Assembly (NCBI RefSeq): GCF_009873495.1
Contig: NZ_CP046703.1
Location: forward strand, 2,170,001-2,234,000
Source of the DNA: Nostoc sp. ATCC 53789
GTDB taxonomy: Bacteria; Cyanobacteriota; Cyanobacteriia; Cyanobacteriales; Nostocaceae
Direction: 5' to 3'
DNA length: 64,000 nt
Of the stretch, positions 16,356 to 24,802 are shown one piece after another (the first letter of the stretch is position 1; each line of letters starts with the position of its first letter). The notes under the pieces are model-generated. The model saw nothing but the letters and a program-made list of their open reading frames with translations. It did not search any database and was not told where the DNA came from. The position numbers and the translations under genes were made by a program.

Positions 16356-17762
16356 CTAGCTAATCATCTTCTCTAAAGCAATTTGCAAATCTTTTGTCAA
16401 ATCGCTTACACCTTGTCTAGCTGCATAGCGATCGCCCTGAGAATTGCGAAAGCGTTCAGTAACTGAAATTGGCTCTCCCACAGTGATATGTGCCTTTCGC
16501 AAACCTAAGCGAGGTCGCCCTGGAAGTGTTGTATCTTGAATGCGAGAAAGCATATCGAATACAAGTAACGCTGTTTCTGCAAACCTTTCGGCTGTCGGTT
16601 TTTCTTGAATATAAGTAGCTGTGACTGCAACAAAACTTTCCACTATCCGCATGTGTCGCATCCGCAAGTCTGCTTCCTCAGCAATCCAGTCTGCCAAACC
16701 GCGTTTAAAGGGTGGTAAAGCATTGATATCTGGCAAATCTTCCCGGTAAATGTAATTCCAACCAGCCTCTTCCAAGCGGCGGCAACGGTCAATAAAATTA
16801 CCCTGTGCCTGAACTCCAAAATATTGCTCAGTAACTTGTAAAGCCTTATCCAGCAAGCGATGAAGTCGGGCAATTAATACTTCATTTGGGCTAGCAGATT
16901 CATCAGTTGAGATGGTTTTTGGGATGTCTTGATGATAGAAGCGACGATAAAATTCTTCCATCTCAGTAAGCAGATATTCAGCCAATCTACACAGGCGTTG
17001 ATAGTAAATCTCTTCTTGAGAACCCGGATCAATTTCCTTAACTGCCAAGCCGCTATCAGCTTCCAATTTACTCAACAGCCAATCCAGTTTAGACCAAGGT
17101 GGCTCGACGTAGCGATACTGGATAGCGATCGGCACAATAATCACAGTTTCAGTGCGATTGGCTTTTTGTAAATCTTCTACACACCAGAACCCCATTTGAG
17201 CAACGCCTGGTTCCAGTGGGCTAACAATACCACTATGACCATTAGTACCGCCTTCTGGCGCTACTGCGATCGGTAGTTCGCCATTAGCAAATAACTCCCG
17301 TGCAGTTTGGATTGCTTGCCGATCTAGTCGCCTACCGCGATGAACCGGCACACCTCCCACCCGTGAAAATAACCAACCTAGCCAATTTCCAGCCCAAACC
17401 GTCATACCCCGGTCATAGAGAAAATAACTGTGAACAAGGGATTGCAGTAAAATACCTTCCTCACGGGCAACTCGTGGCACAATGCGGGAAAGCAAATACA
17501 GCATACACAGAGGATCTTCTACCTCTGGGTGACGGAATGCTAACAAAAAGCGAATTTTCCCAGCCTGGAATTGTTGATAAAGGTCAGCTAATACCTCAAC
17601 ATTTTGGGCTTCAATACCGACAATCCCAGCCGTTAGCCAAGGGCGAGTGCGAAACCGTAGTGCGATCGGCAGTAACCACCGAACAATCTGGAGTACCAAC
17701 GGATTAAACCGTTGAGTAATAAATTTCAGTGGTGGTTGAGTAGACTGAATCGATCTAGGCAA
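16356..17762 (-). CDS. PlsC-type phospholipid/glycerol acyltransferase
   Basis: The 468-residue protein carries the acyltransferase motifs of the LPLAT/PlsC family. HPEVED at about residue 78 fits H-x4-D, PEGGTNGHSG at about 168 corresponds to the EGT(R/N)S block, and a hydrophobic stretch precedes IVPIAIQYRY. It probably transfers an acyl chain to a glycerolipid or related acceptor at the membrane. It is longer than the usual 240-residue PlsC, with a C-terminal helical extension of about 230 residues of unknown role. The start codon is TTG at 17762; an in-frame stop lies a few codons upstream. It is convergent with the giant kinase gene. The acceptor substrate is not known. Confidence 0.85.
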   Translation of the reverse strand: MPRSIQSTQPPLKFITQRFNPLVLQIVRWLLPIALRFRTRPWLTAGIVGIEAQNVEVLADLYQQFQAGKIRFLLAFRHPEVEDPLCMLYLLSRIVPRVAREEGILLQSLVHSYFLYDRGMTVWAGNWLGWLFSRVGGVPVHRGRRLDRQAIQTARELFANGELPIAVAPEGGTNGHSGIVSPLEPGVAQMGFWCVEDLQKANRTETVIIVPIAIQYRYVEPPWSKLDWLLSKLEADSGLAVKEIDPGSQEEIYYQRLCRLAEYLLTEMEEFYRRFYHQDIPKTISTDESASPNEVLIARLHRLLDKALQVTEQYFGVQAQGNFIDRCRRLEEAGWNYIYREDLPDINALPPFKRGLADWIAEEADLRMRHMRIVESFVAVTATYIQEKPTAERFAETALLVFDMLSRIQDTTLPGRPRLGLRKAHITVGEPISVTERFRNSQGDRYAARQGVSDLTKDLQIALEKMIS

Positions 17763-17894
17763 GTCGCTCTCCAGATTGTGTTTTTAGCGATTGTACAACG
17801 TACTGAGTCAAAAGATTCACAAGTACTACTTCTTAATCAAGACTTAGCACTAAGAAACTTTTCAAAGATAGATCCTAAATTATCGAATAAAAAA

Positions 17895-18401
17895 TTATTT
17901 TGGATGTTTAGGAAAATTTCGGAGTAAATATCCAAATACAGCTAGATTTAACAAAAATACGAATATTTTTATAAGAGATATTCCCCGAATTAATTCATAA
18001 ACTTCTGGTGGGATACTGATACCGACAAGTCCCAATACTAAGATATGGGCCCAACGCTTCTCGTACCATAAACCAACAGCTTCAATAGTAGTAACAATAG
18101 CATAAACTCCTGCTCCAATGCCGCTAAATGCCAAAGTTCTAGGATTTAAGTTGATAATTTTATTTAAAATCCAATCAATAATTATCGATTTACCTTCCAA
18201 AACATAATTTTCTGAAAAAGCCTCTAGAGTTTGATAATTTTTTAATGTCAATAATAAAGCAATGGAAGTAAACATAAGTAGCGAGGCTGCAAATGATTTG
18301 TAGACAACAATTGCTACTAACCCCAATGGACGCTTTTTCAAACAACCCCCTAAAAGTATATATAAGTAAAACTTGGCTTGAGTAGCTCTGAATGATACCA
18401 A
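17895..18401 (-). CDS. DUF2127 family membrane protein
   Basis: The product of up to 168 residues starts with a short basic segment followed by KKRPLGLVAIVVYKS, and has four hydrophobic segments (SLLMFTSIALLLTL, AFSGIGAGVYAIVTTIEAVGLW, AHILVLGLVGISI, IKIFVFLLNLAVFGYLL). The LWYEKRWAH element between helices is typical of DUF2127. Function is unknown. The TTG at 18401 gives the longest product, but a TTG at 18341 directly before KKRPLG fits the family better. It lies 132 bp upstream-side of the acyltransferase gene on the same strand. Confidence 0.8.
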   Translation of the reverse strand: MVSFRATQAKFYLYILLGGCLKKRPLGLVAIVVYKSFAASLLMFTSIALLLTLKNYQTLEAFSENYVLEGKSIIIDWILNKIINLNPRTLAFSGIGAGVYAIVTTIEAVGLWYEKRWAHILVLGLVGISIPPEVYELIRGISLIKIFVFLLNLAVFGYLLRNFPKHPK

Positions 18402-18479
18402 CTAAGACGTTTATTGTAGCAACTCTTTATCGTCCCATGTTTACACTTTTTGCAATCCTAAATTAAGTGTTAATACTAA

Positions 18480-18572
18480 GTAAGTTGGGCACAATAAAAT
18501 CAGAAAAACAAACTAGCCTAAAACCCTTTTAACTATTGCCTATTGCCTTATCCCAATGACAATTATTTACCG
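18480..18572. repeat. Dispersed repeat, copy 1 (partner at 42287)
   Basis: The stretch shares TAAGTTGG, CTAAAACCCTT, ATTGCCTATTGCC and CGACAATTATTTAC-like blocks in the same order with 42287-42402. Both copies are non-coding and precede or follow ordinary genes. The family is unknown to me. Confidence 0.65.
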
Positions 18573-18630
18573 ATTAAAGTGTAAACCTCATCTATGTTGA
18601 AACCTAGACTTTTTTAAAAGATATATTTAT

Positions 18631-18710
18631 GTAGGTTGGGTGGAGTGAAACGCAACCCAACATTACCACCCTATTTATGTTGGGTTACGCGATCGCTGCA
18701 CCCAACCTAC
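18631..18710. repeat. 80-bp inverted repeat (GTAGGTTGGGT...ACCCAACCTAC)
   Basis: The ends GTAGGTTGGG and CCCAACCTAC are perfect inverted repeats, with nested GTTGGGTT/AACCCAAC pairs inside. It has no coding content. It looks like a small MITE-like palindrome of the type scattered through Nostocales genomes. Confidence 0.75.
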
Positions 18711-19068
18711 AAAACTACGGTTCTCAAGGTAGACCAGGTTTAGAATGTGGATTCTCACTCCAGAACAGAAATATTTTTGCAGAATATTTAATTAAGGCTG
18801 CTGTCATTGCTAACAAATTCAACTGCGAATTTTTAACCTCAAAATTACCTACGTTTTGTCAGGTAACAGTTGACTTCATGATGTAGAGATTTTTCTAACT
18901 AAGTACAGCTTTGAAAATAAGACGATTGGATGTAATACTGAACTTACCTATGTCTTAACTTTTCGCCTAACAATTGCCAAACCCCATTCCGTACTAGATT
19001 AAGGGATTTTGATTTAGGCGTGTTTTATTTGGGTATTACTGATCGCACTTGAGATAAATTATATCCAA

Positions 19069-19141
19069 TGGAGGTTAGCGGACTCGAACCGCTGACATCC
19101 TGCTTGCAAAGCAGGCGCTCTACCAACTGAGCTAAACCCCC
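19069..19141 (-). tRNA. tRNA-Ala (anticodon UGC)
   Basis: The 73-nt minus-strand sequence starts GGGGGTTTAGCTCAGTTGG and ends CGAGTCCGCTAACCTCCA. It has a 7-bp acceptor stem, a D arm, the anticodon stem-loop CCTGCTTTGCAAGCAGG with TGC, and the TTCGAGTC T loop. The CCA is not encoded beyond the discriminator A. Confidence 0.97.
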
Positions 19142-19212
19142 ATAAAATTAAAATAGCAGGCAACTTCGTTTGACGTTGCTATTGTAACTTATATTATTTT
19201 GTTACTAAAGGG

Positions 19213-20130
19213 ATGAAACCAGAAAACACTAGAATTATTGCAGCATTGTATAAATTTGTCAAGTTACCAGATTTTGCTGAGAAACGAGATCCTCTGTTGT
19301 CTTACTGCCAAGCGCAAGGTGTCAAAGGGACAATTTTGTTGGCACAAGAAGGCATTAACGGTACAATTGCGGGTTCGCGTCAGGCGATTGATTCTGTTCT
19401 CTGGTTTCTGCGTAGTGACCCCCGTTTAGCAGACCTAGAATACAAAGAGTCCTATACTGAAACTCCACCTTTTGAGCGGATGAAGGTGCGGTTGAAGTCA
19501 GAAATTGTCACTTTGGGATTGCCTGAAATTGACCCAACTGAGAAAGTTGGCACTTATGTCAGTCCCCAAGAATGGAATGATTTGATTTGCGATCCAGAAG
19601 TAACTGTGATTGACACTCGCAATGATTATGAGGTGAATATCGGTACTTTTCAAGGAGCAGAAAATCCCCAAACTAGCTCATTCCGAGAATTTCCCGATTA
19701 TGTGGTACACAACCTCGACCCAACTAAACACAAAAAGGTTGCCCTGTTTTGTACAGGTGGCATTCGCTGTGAAAAAGCTTCATCTTTCATGCTTGCCCAA
19801 GGTTTTGCAGAAGTTTATCATCTCAAAGGCGGCATTCTCAAGTATTTAGAAGAAGTTCCGGCACAAGAAAGTTTATGGCAAGGTGAATGTTTTGTCTTTG
19901 ACGAGCGGGTAGCTATTAGTCATGGGTTGCAGGAAGGGAGTTATGAGTTGTGTTTCTGTTGTGGGTATCCAATTTCTGAAGAAGATAAAATATCTCCCAA
20001 ATATGAGCAGGGTATCTCCTGTGCCTATTGTTTTGATAGCCTCACCGAGGAGAAAAGAGCGCGTCAACAGGAAAAATGGCGGCACTACCAAACCCAAGTT
20101 GCTAATTCCAAAAATCGGGATGCAAGCTAA
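19213..20130 (+). CDS. trhO: tRNA uridine(34) hydroxylase (rhodanese-like, TrhO/YceA)
   Basis: TrhO uses O2 to hydroxylate U34 in tRNA anticodons on the way to 5-methoxyuridine-type modifications. The 305-residue product has the N-terminal acylphosphatase-like domain ([14 protein letters not shown]), a rhodanese domain ([17 protein letters not shown]) with active-site [11 protein letters not shown] near residue 180, and a C-terminal Cys cluster (CFCCGYP...CAYC) that may bind zinc. This order is diagnostic. The ATG at 19213 gives the canonical N terminus. It sits 71 bp from the upstream tRNA-Ala gene, in the opposite direction. Confidence 0.93.
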   Translation: MKPENTRIIAALYKFVKLPDFAEKRDPLLSYCQAQGVKGTILLAQEGINGTIAGSRQAIDSVLWFLRSDPRLADLEYKESYTETPPFERMKVRLKSEIVTLGLPEIDPTEKVGTYVSPQEWNDLICDPEVTVIDTRNDYEVNIGTFQGAENPQTSSFREFPDYVVHNLDPTKHKKVALFCTGGIRCEKASSFMLAQGFAEVYHLKGGILKYLEEVPAQESLWQGECFVFDERVAISHGLQEGSYELCFCCGYPISEEDKISPKYEQGISCAYCFDSLTEEKRARQQEKWRHYQTQVANSKNRDAS

Positions 20131-20213
20131 TGGATTTCAAGTTTGTTTAGAGGGGATCTAATACCATTTCTGTTTCAAAATGCGCTTATAAGAGTTAGCC
20201 AAAACTACAGGCT

Positions 20214-20241
20214 GTAGGGGCAATTCATGAATTGCCCCTAC
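20214..20241. terminator. 28-bp perfect palindrome between convergent genes
   Basis: GTAGGGGCAATTCA followed by TGAATTGCCCCTAC is a perfect dyad. It sits between trhO (+) and the hydrolase gene (-) and could serve as a bidirectional terminator. It is also a common dispersed cyanobacterial palindrome, so a repeat origin is possible. Confidence 0.5.
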
Positions 20242-20284
20242 GTGAATCAAGCGCAGCCTCACATAGAGTCTCTCTAGTCTTAAC

Positions 20285-21037
20285 TTAATTTGTAGAAGTG
20301 CTAAAAGATAGTGCAGATGCTTCTAGCAAATGCGAAGGGTGGCGTTTCCAAAAACTCAAAATCTCTTCACCAACCTGTTGAGGGTAAAAGTAGTGAAAAA
20401 AATGATACCCTTGTGGGCATTCCCAGAGTTTATCTTCTGGCTTTAACCAATTCAACCAGTCATGCAATACAGTTGGGTTGACTACCGGATCGCTCTTGCT
20501 ACCACATACCATCATTGGCATAGAAACTCCACCCTTGGGTAAATAAACCAACTTAAACAAAGAGTGTTGTGAAGGAGATTGTTCTAAATCTTTATCTAAG
20601 GCAGCTACTAACTTCTTAGTGGTATGAGGTGGTTGATTTCCAAAAAGACTGCGAACGGTGCTTGCTAAAACTAGCTCACGGCTGATACTAAAAAGTTGTC
20701 GTTGAAAGTAATAGTGAGCTTGCCAATTGTTTGCAGGTTGAGCTGCTACAGCCAGGAGAGTTAGCGATCGCACTTTTTGGGGAAATCGCCGAGCAAAGGT
20801 TAAAGCGATCGCACCACTCATCCCATGTCCCGCTAAATGCACGGGGCGATCGCGCCATTCTAAAAAATCATACAGCAACTCCACAGCTTGATCTATAGAA
20901 CTCGCTTCATCTTTGGTTTGTTGGTATTCCCACTGGGCAATTCTCATATACCCAGATAAGTAATCAAGTAACGGTTTATCAAAACGCTTCAAAATAGGAC
21001 TGGCATTTAACCACAGAACATCAAATGAATCAGACAT
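20285..21037 (-). CDS. Alpha/beta hydrolase-fold protein with altered nucleophile elbow
   Basis: The 250-residue protein has the alpha/beta-hydrolase layout, with strand-elbow-helix VHLAGHGMSGAIALTFARRF, a candidate acid in CGSKSDPVVNP and a candidate base in GYHFFHYFYP. In active hydrolases the elbow reads G-H-S-x-G-G. Here the nucleophile position is Gly (GHGMSG), with Ser two residues later. The protein may be non-catalytic or use another residue. No substrate can be assigned. It lies downstream of flavodoxin on the same strand but is separated from it by a strong palindrome. Confidence 0.75.
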   Translation of the reverse strand: MSDSFDVLWLNASPILKRFDKPLLDYLSGYMRIAQWEYQQTKDEASSIDQAVELLYDFLEWRDRPVHLAGHGMSGAIALTFARRFPQKVRSLTLLAVAAQPANNWQAHYYFQRQLFSISRELVLASTVRSLFGNQPPHTTKKLVAALDKDLEQSPSQHSLFKLVYLPKGGVSMPMMVCGSKSDPVVNPTVLHDWLNWLKPEDKLWECPQGYHFFHYFYPQQVGEEILSFWKRHPSHLLEASALSFSTSTN

Positions 21038-21068
21038 AAATTACCTATAATTTCTAAATTATCAATAG

Positions 21069-21098
21069 TAGGGGCTTACAGCTAGCTGTAAGCCCCTA
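21069..21098. terminator. 30-bp palindrome after flavodoxin
   Basis: The arms TAGGGGCTTACAGCT and AGCTGTAAGCCCCTA form a perfect 15-bp dyad 5 bp past the flavodoxin stop. It is GC-rich, but no long T-run follows on the minus strand. It is a likely transcript-end hairpin that separates isiB from the next gene. Confidence 0.55.
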
Positions 21099-21102
21099 AT
21101 TT

Positions 21103-21615
21103 CTACAAACCAAATTCTGTTTTCAACTGAGCAACCCAAGTTTTAATTCGCTCGTCTGTCAGATCGGATTGACTACCTTCATCAAGTGCCAAACCAACAA
21201 ACTTGCCATTTTTCAAGGCTCTAGAATTCTCAAATTCATAACCCTCCGTTGACCAGTAGCCAACAGTTTTACCGCCACGCTGCGAAATTTTTTCTTCTAA
21301 AATTCCCATTGCATCCTGGAAATTATCGGCATAGCCATATTGATCTCCATCACCAAAATAGGCAACTAACTTACCGCTAAAATCTATTTCATCCAGATCG
21401 GAATAAAAGCCTTCCCAATCGCTCTGAAGTTGACCGATATCCCAAGTTGGAGAGCCAATAATCAGTAATTCATACTCATCGAAAGTGGTAGTATCCGCCT
21501 CGTAAATGGGATGTAATATCACAACATCGCCACCAAACTCATCCCGAATTTTTTCAGCATCAGATTCAGTGTTGCCAGTTTGAGTACCATAGAACAGACC
21601 GATTTTTTTTGACAT
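21103..21615 (-). CDS. isiB: Flavodoxin (long-chain, IsiB type)
   Basis: Flavodoxin carries electrons with FMN and replaces ferredoxin in photosynthetic and nitrogen-fixing electron transfer under iron limitation. The 170-residue product is a long-chain flavodoxin. It shows the phosphate loop GLFYGTQTGNTES, the first aromatic FMN loop PTWDIGQLQSDW, the second loop GDGDQYGYADNF and the long-chain insertion VGYWSTEGYEFENS. Compared with the Anabaena IsiB sequence as I recall it, the core is close to identical. It is monocistronic by context, with a palindrome behind it and a possible Fur site in front. Confidence 0.96.
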   Translation of the reverse strand: MSKKIGLFYGTQTGNTESDAEKIRDEFGGDVVILHPIYEADTTTFDEYELLIIGSPTWDIGQLQSDWEGFYSDLDEIDFSGKLVAYFGDGDQYGYADNFQDAMGILEEKISQRGGKTVGYWSTEGYEFENSRALKNGKFVGLALDEGSQSDLTDERIKTWVAQLKTEFGL

Positions 21616-21698
21616 ATTGCCACCTGGTATATGAATTTGGAACGCAATAATTTACGCAAGGATACTTATTGGCCTTGCTTGTTGAAATATATTCTTAG

Positions 21699-21717
21699 CT
21701 TAATGAATATCTATCTC
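21699..21717 (-). promoter_or_regulatory. Possible Fur box upstream of flavodoxin
   Basis: On the minus strand GAGATAGATATTCATTAAG matches 13 of 19 positions of the classical Fur box. It lies about 84 bp before the isiB start. Cyanobacterial isiB genes are known Fur/FurA targets. The match is moderate in AT-rich DNA, so this is a suggestion. Confidence 0.4.
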
Positions 21718-21893
21718 AATAAGCTTGGAGATATCCTACCAGATTTATTGACATTTTTTATCATTTAGAATAAATTAAGTTTTGTAAAGGATTTCAGGGA
21801 ATAAACCGGAAAAGCGGGCTGCGGTTCATTCCAACTCAATCAGGAGCGGGGCAATACGGTTCAAATGGCTACTGGCAAAAATTTTGGGTTTTC

Positions 21894-21916
21894 GAGACGC
21901 GATAAATCGCCGTCTC
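21894..21916. repeat. Quasi-palindrome GAGACGCGATAAATCGCCGTCTC
   Basis: A short inverted repeat (GAGACG...CGTCTC with GCGAT/ATCGC inside) between isiB and the nucleotidyltransferase fusion. It resembles the dispersed GTAGAGACG-type palindromes seen at 23-53. Confidence 0.5.
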
Positions 21917-21975
21917 TACAAGTGTTTTGGTCTTACCTAAACGAATGTTCTCAATGATTTAGAACCCCCTCAACA

Positions 21976-22030
21976 TAATTCGTAATTCGTAATTAAAGAA
22001 TTAAATTACGAATTACGAATTACGAATTAC
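21976..22030. repeat. Inverted ATTACGA/TAATTCG heptamer repeats
   Basis: Two tandem TAATTCG units face four ATTACGA units across a short spacer, forming a potential hairpin. The right half overlaps the stop codon of the downstream-reading minus-strand gene (22027-22029), so the repeat abuts or has altered the gene end. Confidence 0.75.
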
Positions 22031-24555
22031 ACTTCTGCTGGTTGATATTCTTGTTGTCTTTCCACAAAACTCTGAACACGGGTACGGTAATTTCTGACAG
22101 TCTCATCTACCCATTCGCGATCGTTGCTATTTGCATACAGATGCACCAGTGGTTCGCTGGCATCTGGTAAAACTAACAACCAACTATCATCATAAGGTTG
22201 ACAAATTTTCACTCCATCAATGAGTTCTAAGTTTTGGGCTGGGTGAGTTTCCACTAAGTAACGCATCAAAGCACCCTTAGCTGTCCACGGACAACGGACT
22301 GTATAAGTTTTGTGAATTACACGGGGCAATTCTGACCGTGCAGCAGCCAGCGATCGCTCCTGTATAGTCAACATCTCAATGATCTTGGCAATACAGAACA
22401 TAGAATCAAATCCCGGATGCAGTTGCGGGAAAATAAAACCAGTTTCTCCACTACCTCCCAAAACCACATTCGGATTTTTTTGACAAGCTTCCATTAAAGC
22501 TGTAGGGTTGGCCTTGGTGCGAATTACCCTGCCATCATGACGACGGGCGACTTGTTCAATAGCACTAGAAGCATGAACCGGCACTACTACCGTTCCTCTG
22601 GGGTTAGCCGTCAGAATCATGTCTACCATCAGTGCTGTTAAAGTTTCCCCACGAATTGGGTAGCCGGATTCATCAACTAAAATTAGTTGTTCTCCATTAG
22701 CGGAGACTTGCACACCAAAGTTAGCTTTCAATGCCTCCACTACATGACCTAACTGAGTTAGCAGTCCTTCGCGATCGGTGATTGACATCGCCGATTTATT
22801 GACACTGGCATTCAGTACCACTGCATCAGCACCAAATTTATCCAACATTTGGGGTAAAACTGCCCCTGATACCGCATAAACATAGTCAATCACCACTTTT
22901 GCGCGACTGTTGCGGAGTGTATGAACATGCAAAAGTTTCTCAAAAGCAGTGCAGTAGCGCTCCATGACTTGGCTGGGGTAAGATACATCGCCAATTTCAT
23001 GAATTAGCGCCCGCCGCATATCTTCCTTAAAGTAAGCCCCTTCGATTTTCTTTTCTAGGGCTTTGGAGATATTAATGCCCTTAGCGTCCATGAATTCAAT
23101 CAGAATGTAGTCAGGGCGATCGGGGTGGACTCGCACATGAATCCCACCAACTACCGACATTGTGGGTATAACCGTGCGGGCGATGGGGATAGCAGTAGCA
23201 TCGAGGTTTTGAATATCAATACCTACTGACATTAAACCCGCAATGAGCGATCGCGTCACCATCCGAGAGACATTACGCTGGTCACGGGAAACCGTTACCT
23301 TAGAACCAGGTTTCAAGGTAGAACCGTAAGCAGATCCCAATTTCACGGCGAATTCTGGGGTGATGTCAATATTCGCTAATCCTTGCACACCACGTTGCCC
23401 AAATAAATTTCGTTGAGCGGTGTTGCCCCAAATCAAGTTAATGTTTAAAACTGCCCCTGACTCAATCTTTTTACTTGGCCAAACGCGCACACCTGGGCTA
23501 ATTTGGGCTTCTTCTCCCACCGTGGAGAGCGAACCCACAACAGCAGCTTCTAATACATGGGCGCGGCGGTCTACACGAGCGCCACGGGAAATCACACAGG
23601 CAGAAAGATGTGCTTCATCGCCAATAAAAGCCCCATTCCACACTATAGGACGTTTAAGATTGGCATCAGCGCCAATAGTAACGTTATCGCCAATTACGGT
23701 TCCGGCTTCAATCTGCACTCTTGCACCGATGCGGCAATTGTCACCAATCACAGCCGGAGTTTCAATCACAGCCGTTTGGTCGATGTAAGTATTTTGACCT
23801 ACCCATAACTCATGAGAAACTTCTTTGTAGGCGCAATCGAGATTTACCTTCCGATCTAATGCGTCATACTGAGCTTCCCGATAGGCATCTAAGTGACCAA
23901 CATCGCACCAATAACCTTGAGCGATGTAACCATACATTGGCTCATCTTTTGCTAGCAGTAAGGGGAATAAGTCTTTGGAAAAGTCACATTCAACGTTTGC
24001 TGGTAGATATTCTAAAATTTCTGGTTCGAGAATATAAGTACCAGTGTTGACGGTATCGGAAAAAATTTCACTACTAGAGGGTTTTTCTAAAAATCGGCTA
24101 ATTCGTCCTTCCTGATCAGTAATCACCACTCCAAATTCAATTGGGTTGGGAACTCTGGTCAAAATCAAAGTAGCTTTTGACTTATTTTGTTTGTGAAATG
24201 CGATCGCAGCCGTGAGGTCAAAATCTGTTATGCTATCGCCGCTAATGACTAAAAAAGTTTCATCCAAAAGTTCGGCAATGTTTTTCACACAGCCTGCTGT
24301 ACCCAAAGGCTGGTCTTCTTCGACGGCATAAGTCATCTGAACACCGAAATCGCTGCCATCTTGAAAATAGTCTCGCAAGACATCAGGTAAATAATGCAAT
24401 GTCGCAATAACTTCTGTAATTTGATGTCTCTTCAGAAGATTGATAATATGTTCGGCAATTGGTCGATTTAGGATTGGCACCATCGGTTTGGGCAGATCGC
24501 AAGTTAACGGGCGAAGCCGCGTTCCTGAACCACCTGCCATTAGTACTGCACGCAT
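22027..24555 (-). CDS. Mannose-1-P guanylyltransferase-like / phosphomannomutase-like fusion
   Basis: The 842-residue protein has an N-terminal nucleotidyltransferase (about 1-235) with the signature [19 protein letters not shown] and GDSITDFD. Left-handed beta-helix hexapeptide repeats follow (about 250-365, [22 protein letters not shown]), then a phosphohexomutase-like domain (about 375-830). The first domain should make GDP-mannose or a related NDP-sugar. The mutase part lacks the phosphoserine motif TASHNP ([15 protein letters not shown] is in its place) and the DGDxDR metal loop ([11 protein letters not shown] is in its place), but it keeps a GGSGETGF sugar loop. It is thus probably regulatory or structural rather than a mutase. 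An active mutase-type protein is encoded at 52222. The ATG at 24555 gives the canonical N terminus. Confidence 0.88.
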   Translation of the reverse strand: MRAVLMAGGSGTRLRPLTCDLPKPMVPILNRPIAEHIINLLKRHQITEVIATLHYLPDVLRDYFQDGSDFGVQMTYAVEEDQPLGTAGCVKNIAELLDETFLVISGDSITDFDLTAAIAFHKQNKSKATLILTRVPNPIEFGVVITDQEGRISRFLEKPSSSEIFSDTVNTGTYILEPEILEYLPANVECDFSKDLFPLLLAKDEPMYGYIAQGYWCDVGHLDAYREAQYDALDRKVNLDCAYKEVSHELWVGQNTYIDQTAVIETPAVIGDNCRIGARVQIEAGTVIGDNVTIGADANLKRPIVWNGAFIGDEAHLSACVISRGARVDRRAHVLEAAVVGSLSTVGEEAQISPGVRVWPSKKIESGAVLNINLIWGNTAQRNLFGQRGVQGLANIDITPEFAVKLGSAYGSTLKPGSKVTVSRDQRNVSRMVTRSLIAGLMSVGIDIQNLDATAIPIARTVIPTMSVVGGIHVRVHPDRPDYILIEFMDAKGINISKALEKKIEGAYFKEDMRRALIHEIGDVSYPSQVMERYCTAFEKLLHVHTLRNSRAKVVIDYVYAVSGAVLPQMLDKFGADAVVLNASVNKSAMSITDREGLLTQLGHVVEALKANFGVQVSANGEQLILVDESGYPIRGETLTALMVDMILTANPRGTVVVPVHASSAIEQVARRHDGRVIRTKANPTALMEACQKNPNVVLGGSGETGFIFPQLHPGFDSMFCIAKIIEMLTIQERSLAAARSELPRVIHKTYTVRCPWTAKGALMRYLVETHPAQNLELIDGVKICQPYDDSWLLVLPDASEPLVHLYANSNDREWVDETVRNYRTRVQSFVERQQEYQPAEV

Positions 24556-24700
24556 AAATCCTCCTTAAAGTAGTTACAGCCTTCAGTGCTTGAAAACGCA
24601 TCACATATATTTATTTTGTTCTTCTTTCTCTAGTCTCCTATGGATATCGATTTTTGAGGAACTTCCACAAGATGCATCTACGTTGGGCATTGGGCATTGG

Positions 24701-24797
24701 GAATTGGGAAGAGGACTTGGGGACAAGGAGAATTGGGGACAAGGGGAAAGACTTGTTTCAAGTTCTCACCTCTTGTCCCCTTGTCCCCTTGTTCCCT
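24701..24797. repeat. 97-bp dispersed repeat, copy 1 (partner at 30785)
   Basis: The block GAATTGGGAAGAGGACTTGG through CTTGTCCCC repeats is nearly identical to 30785-30876, with only a few differences. It is internally an inverted repeat (GGGGACAAG units versus CTTGTCCCC units) able to form a long hairpin. Confidence 0.8.
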
Positions 24798-24802
24798 GCT
24801 TC

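Noticed and set aside
16166..16376. Small ORFs on both strands in the GGGAGGTGTGGG repeat
   Set aside because: Their translations are low-complexity artefacts of tandem repeats and show no family similarity.
18677..18886. Small plus-strand ORF after the DUF2127 gene
   Set aside because: Its start lies inside the GTAGGTTGGGT palindromic repeat and the rest has no similarity.
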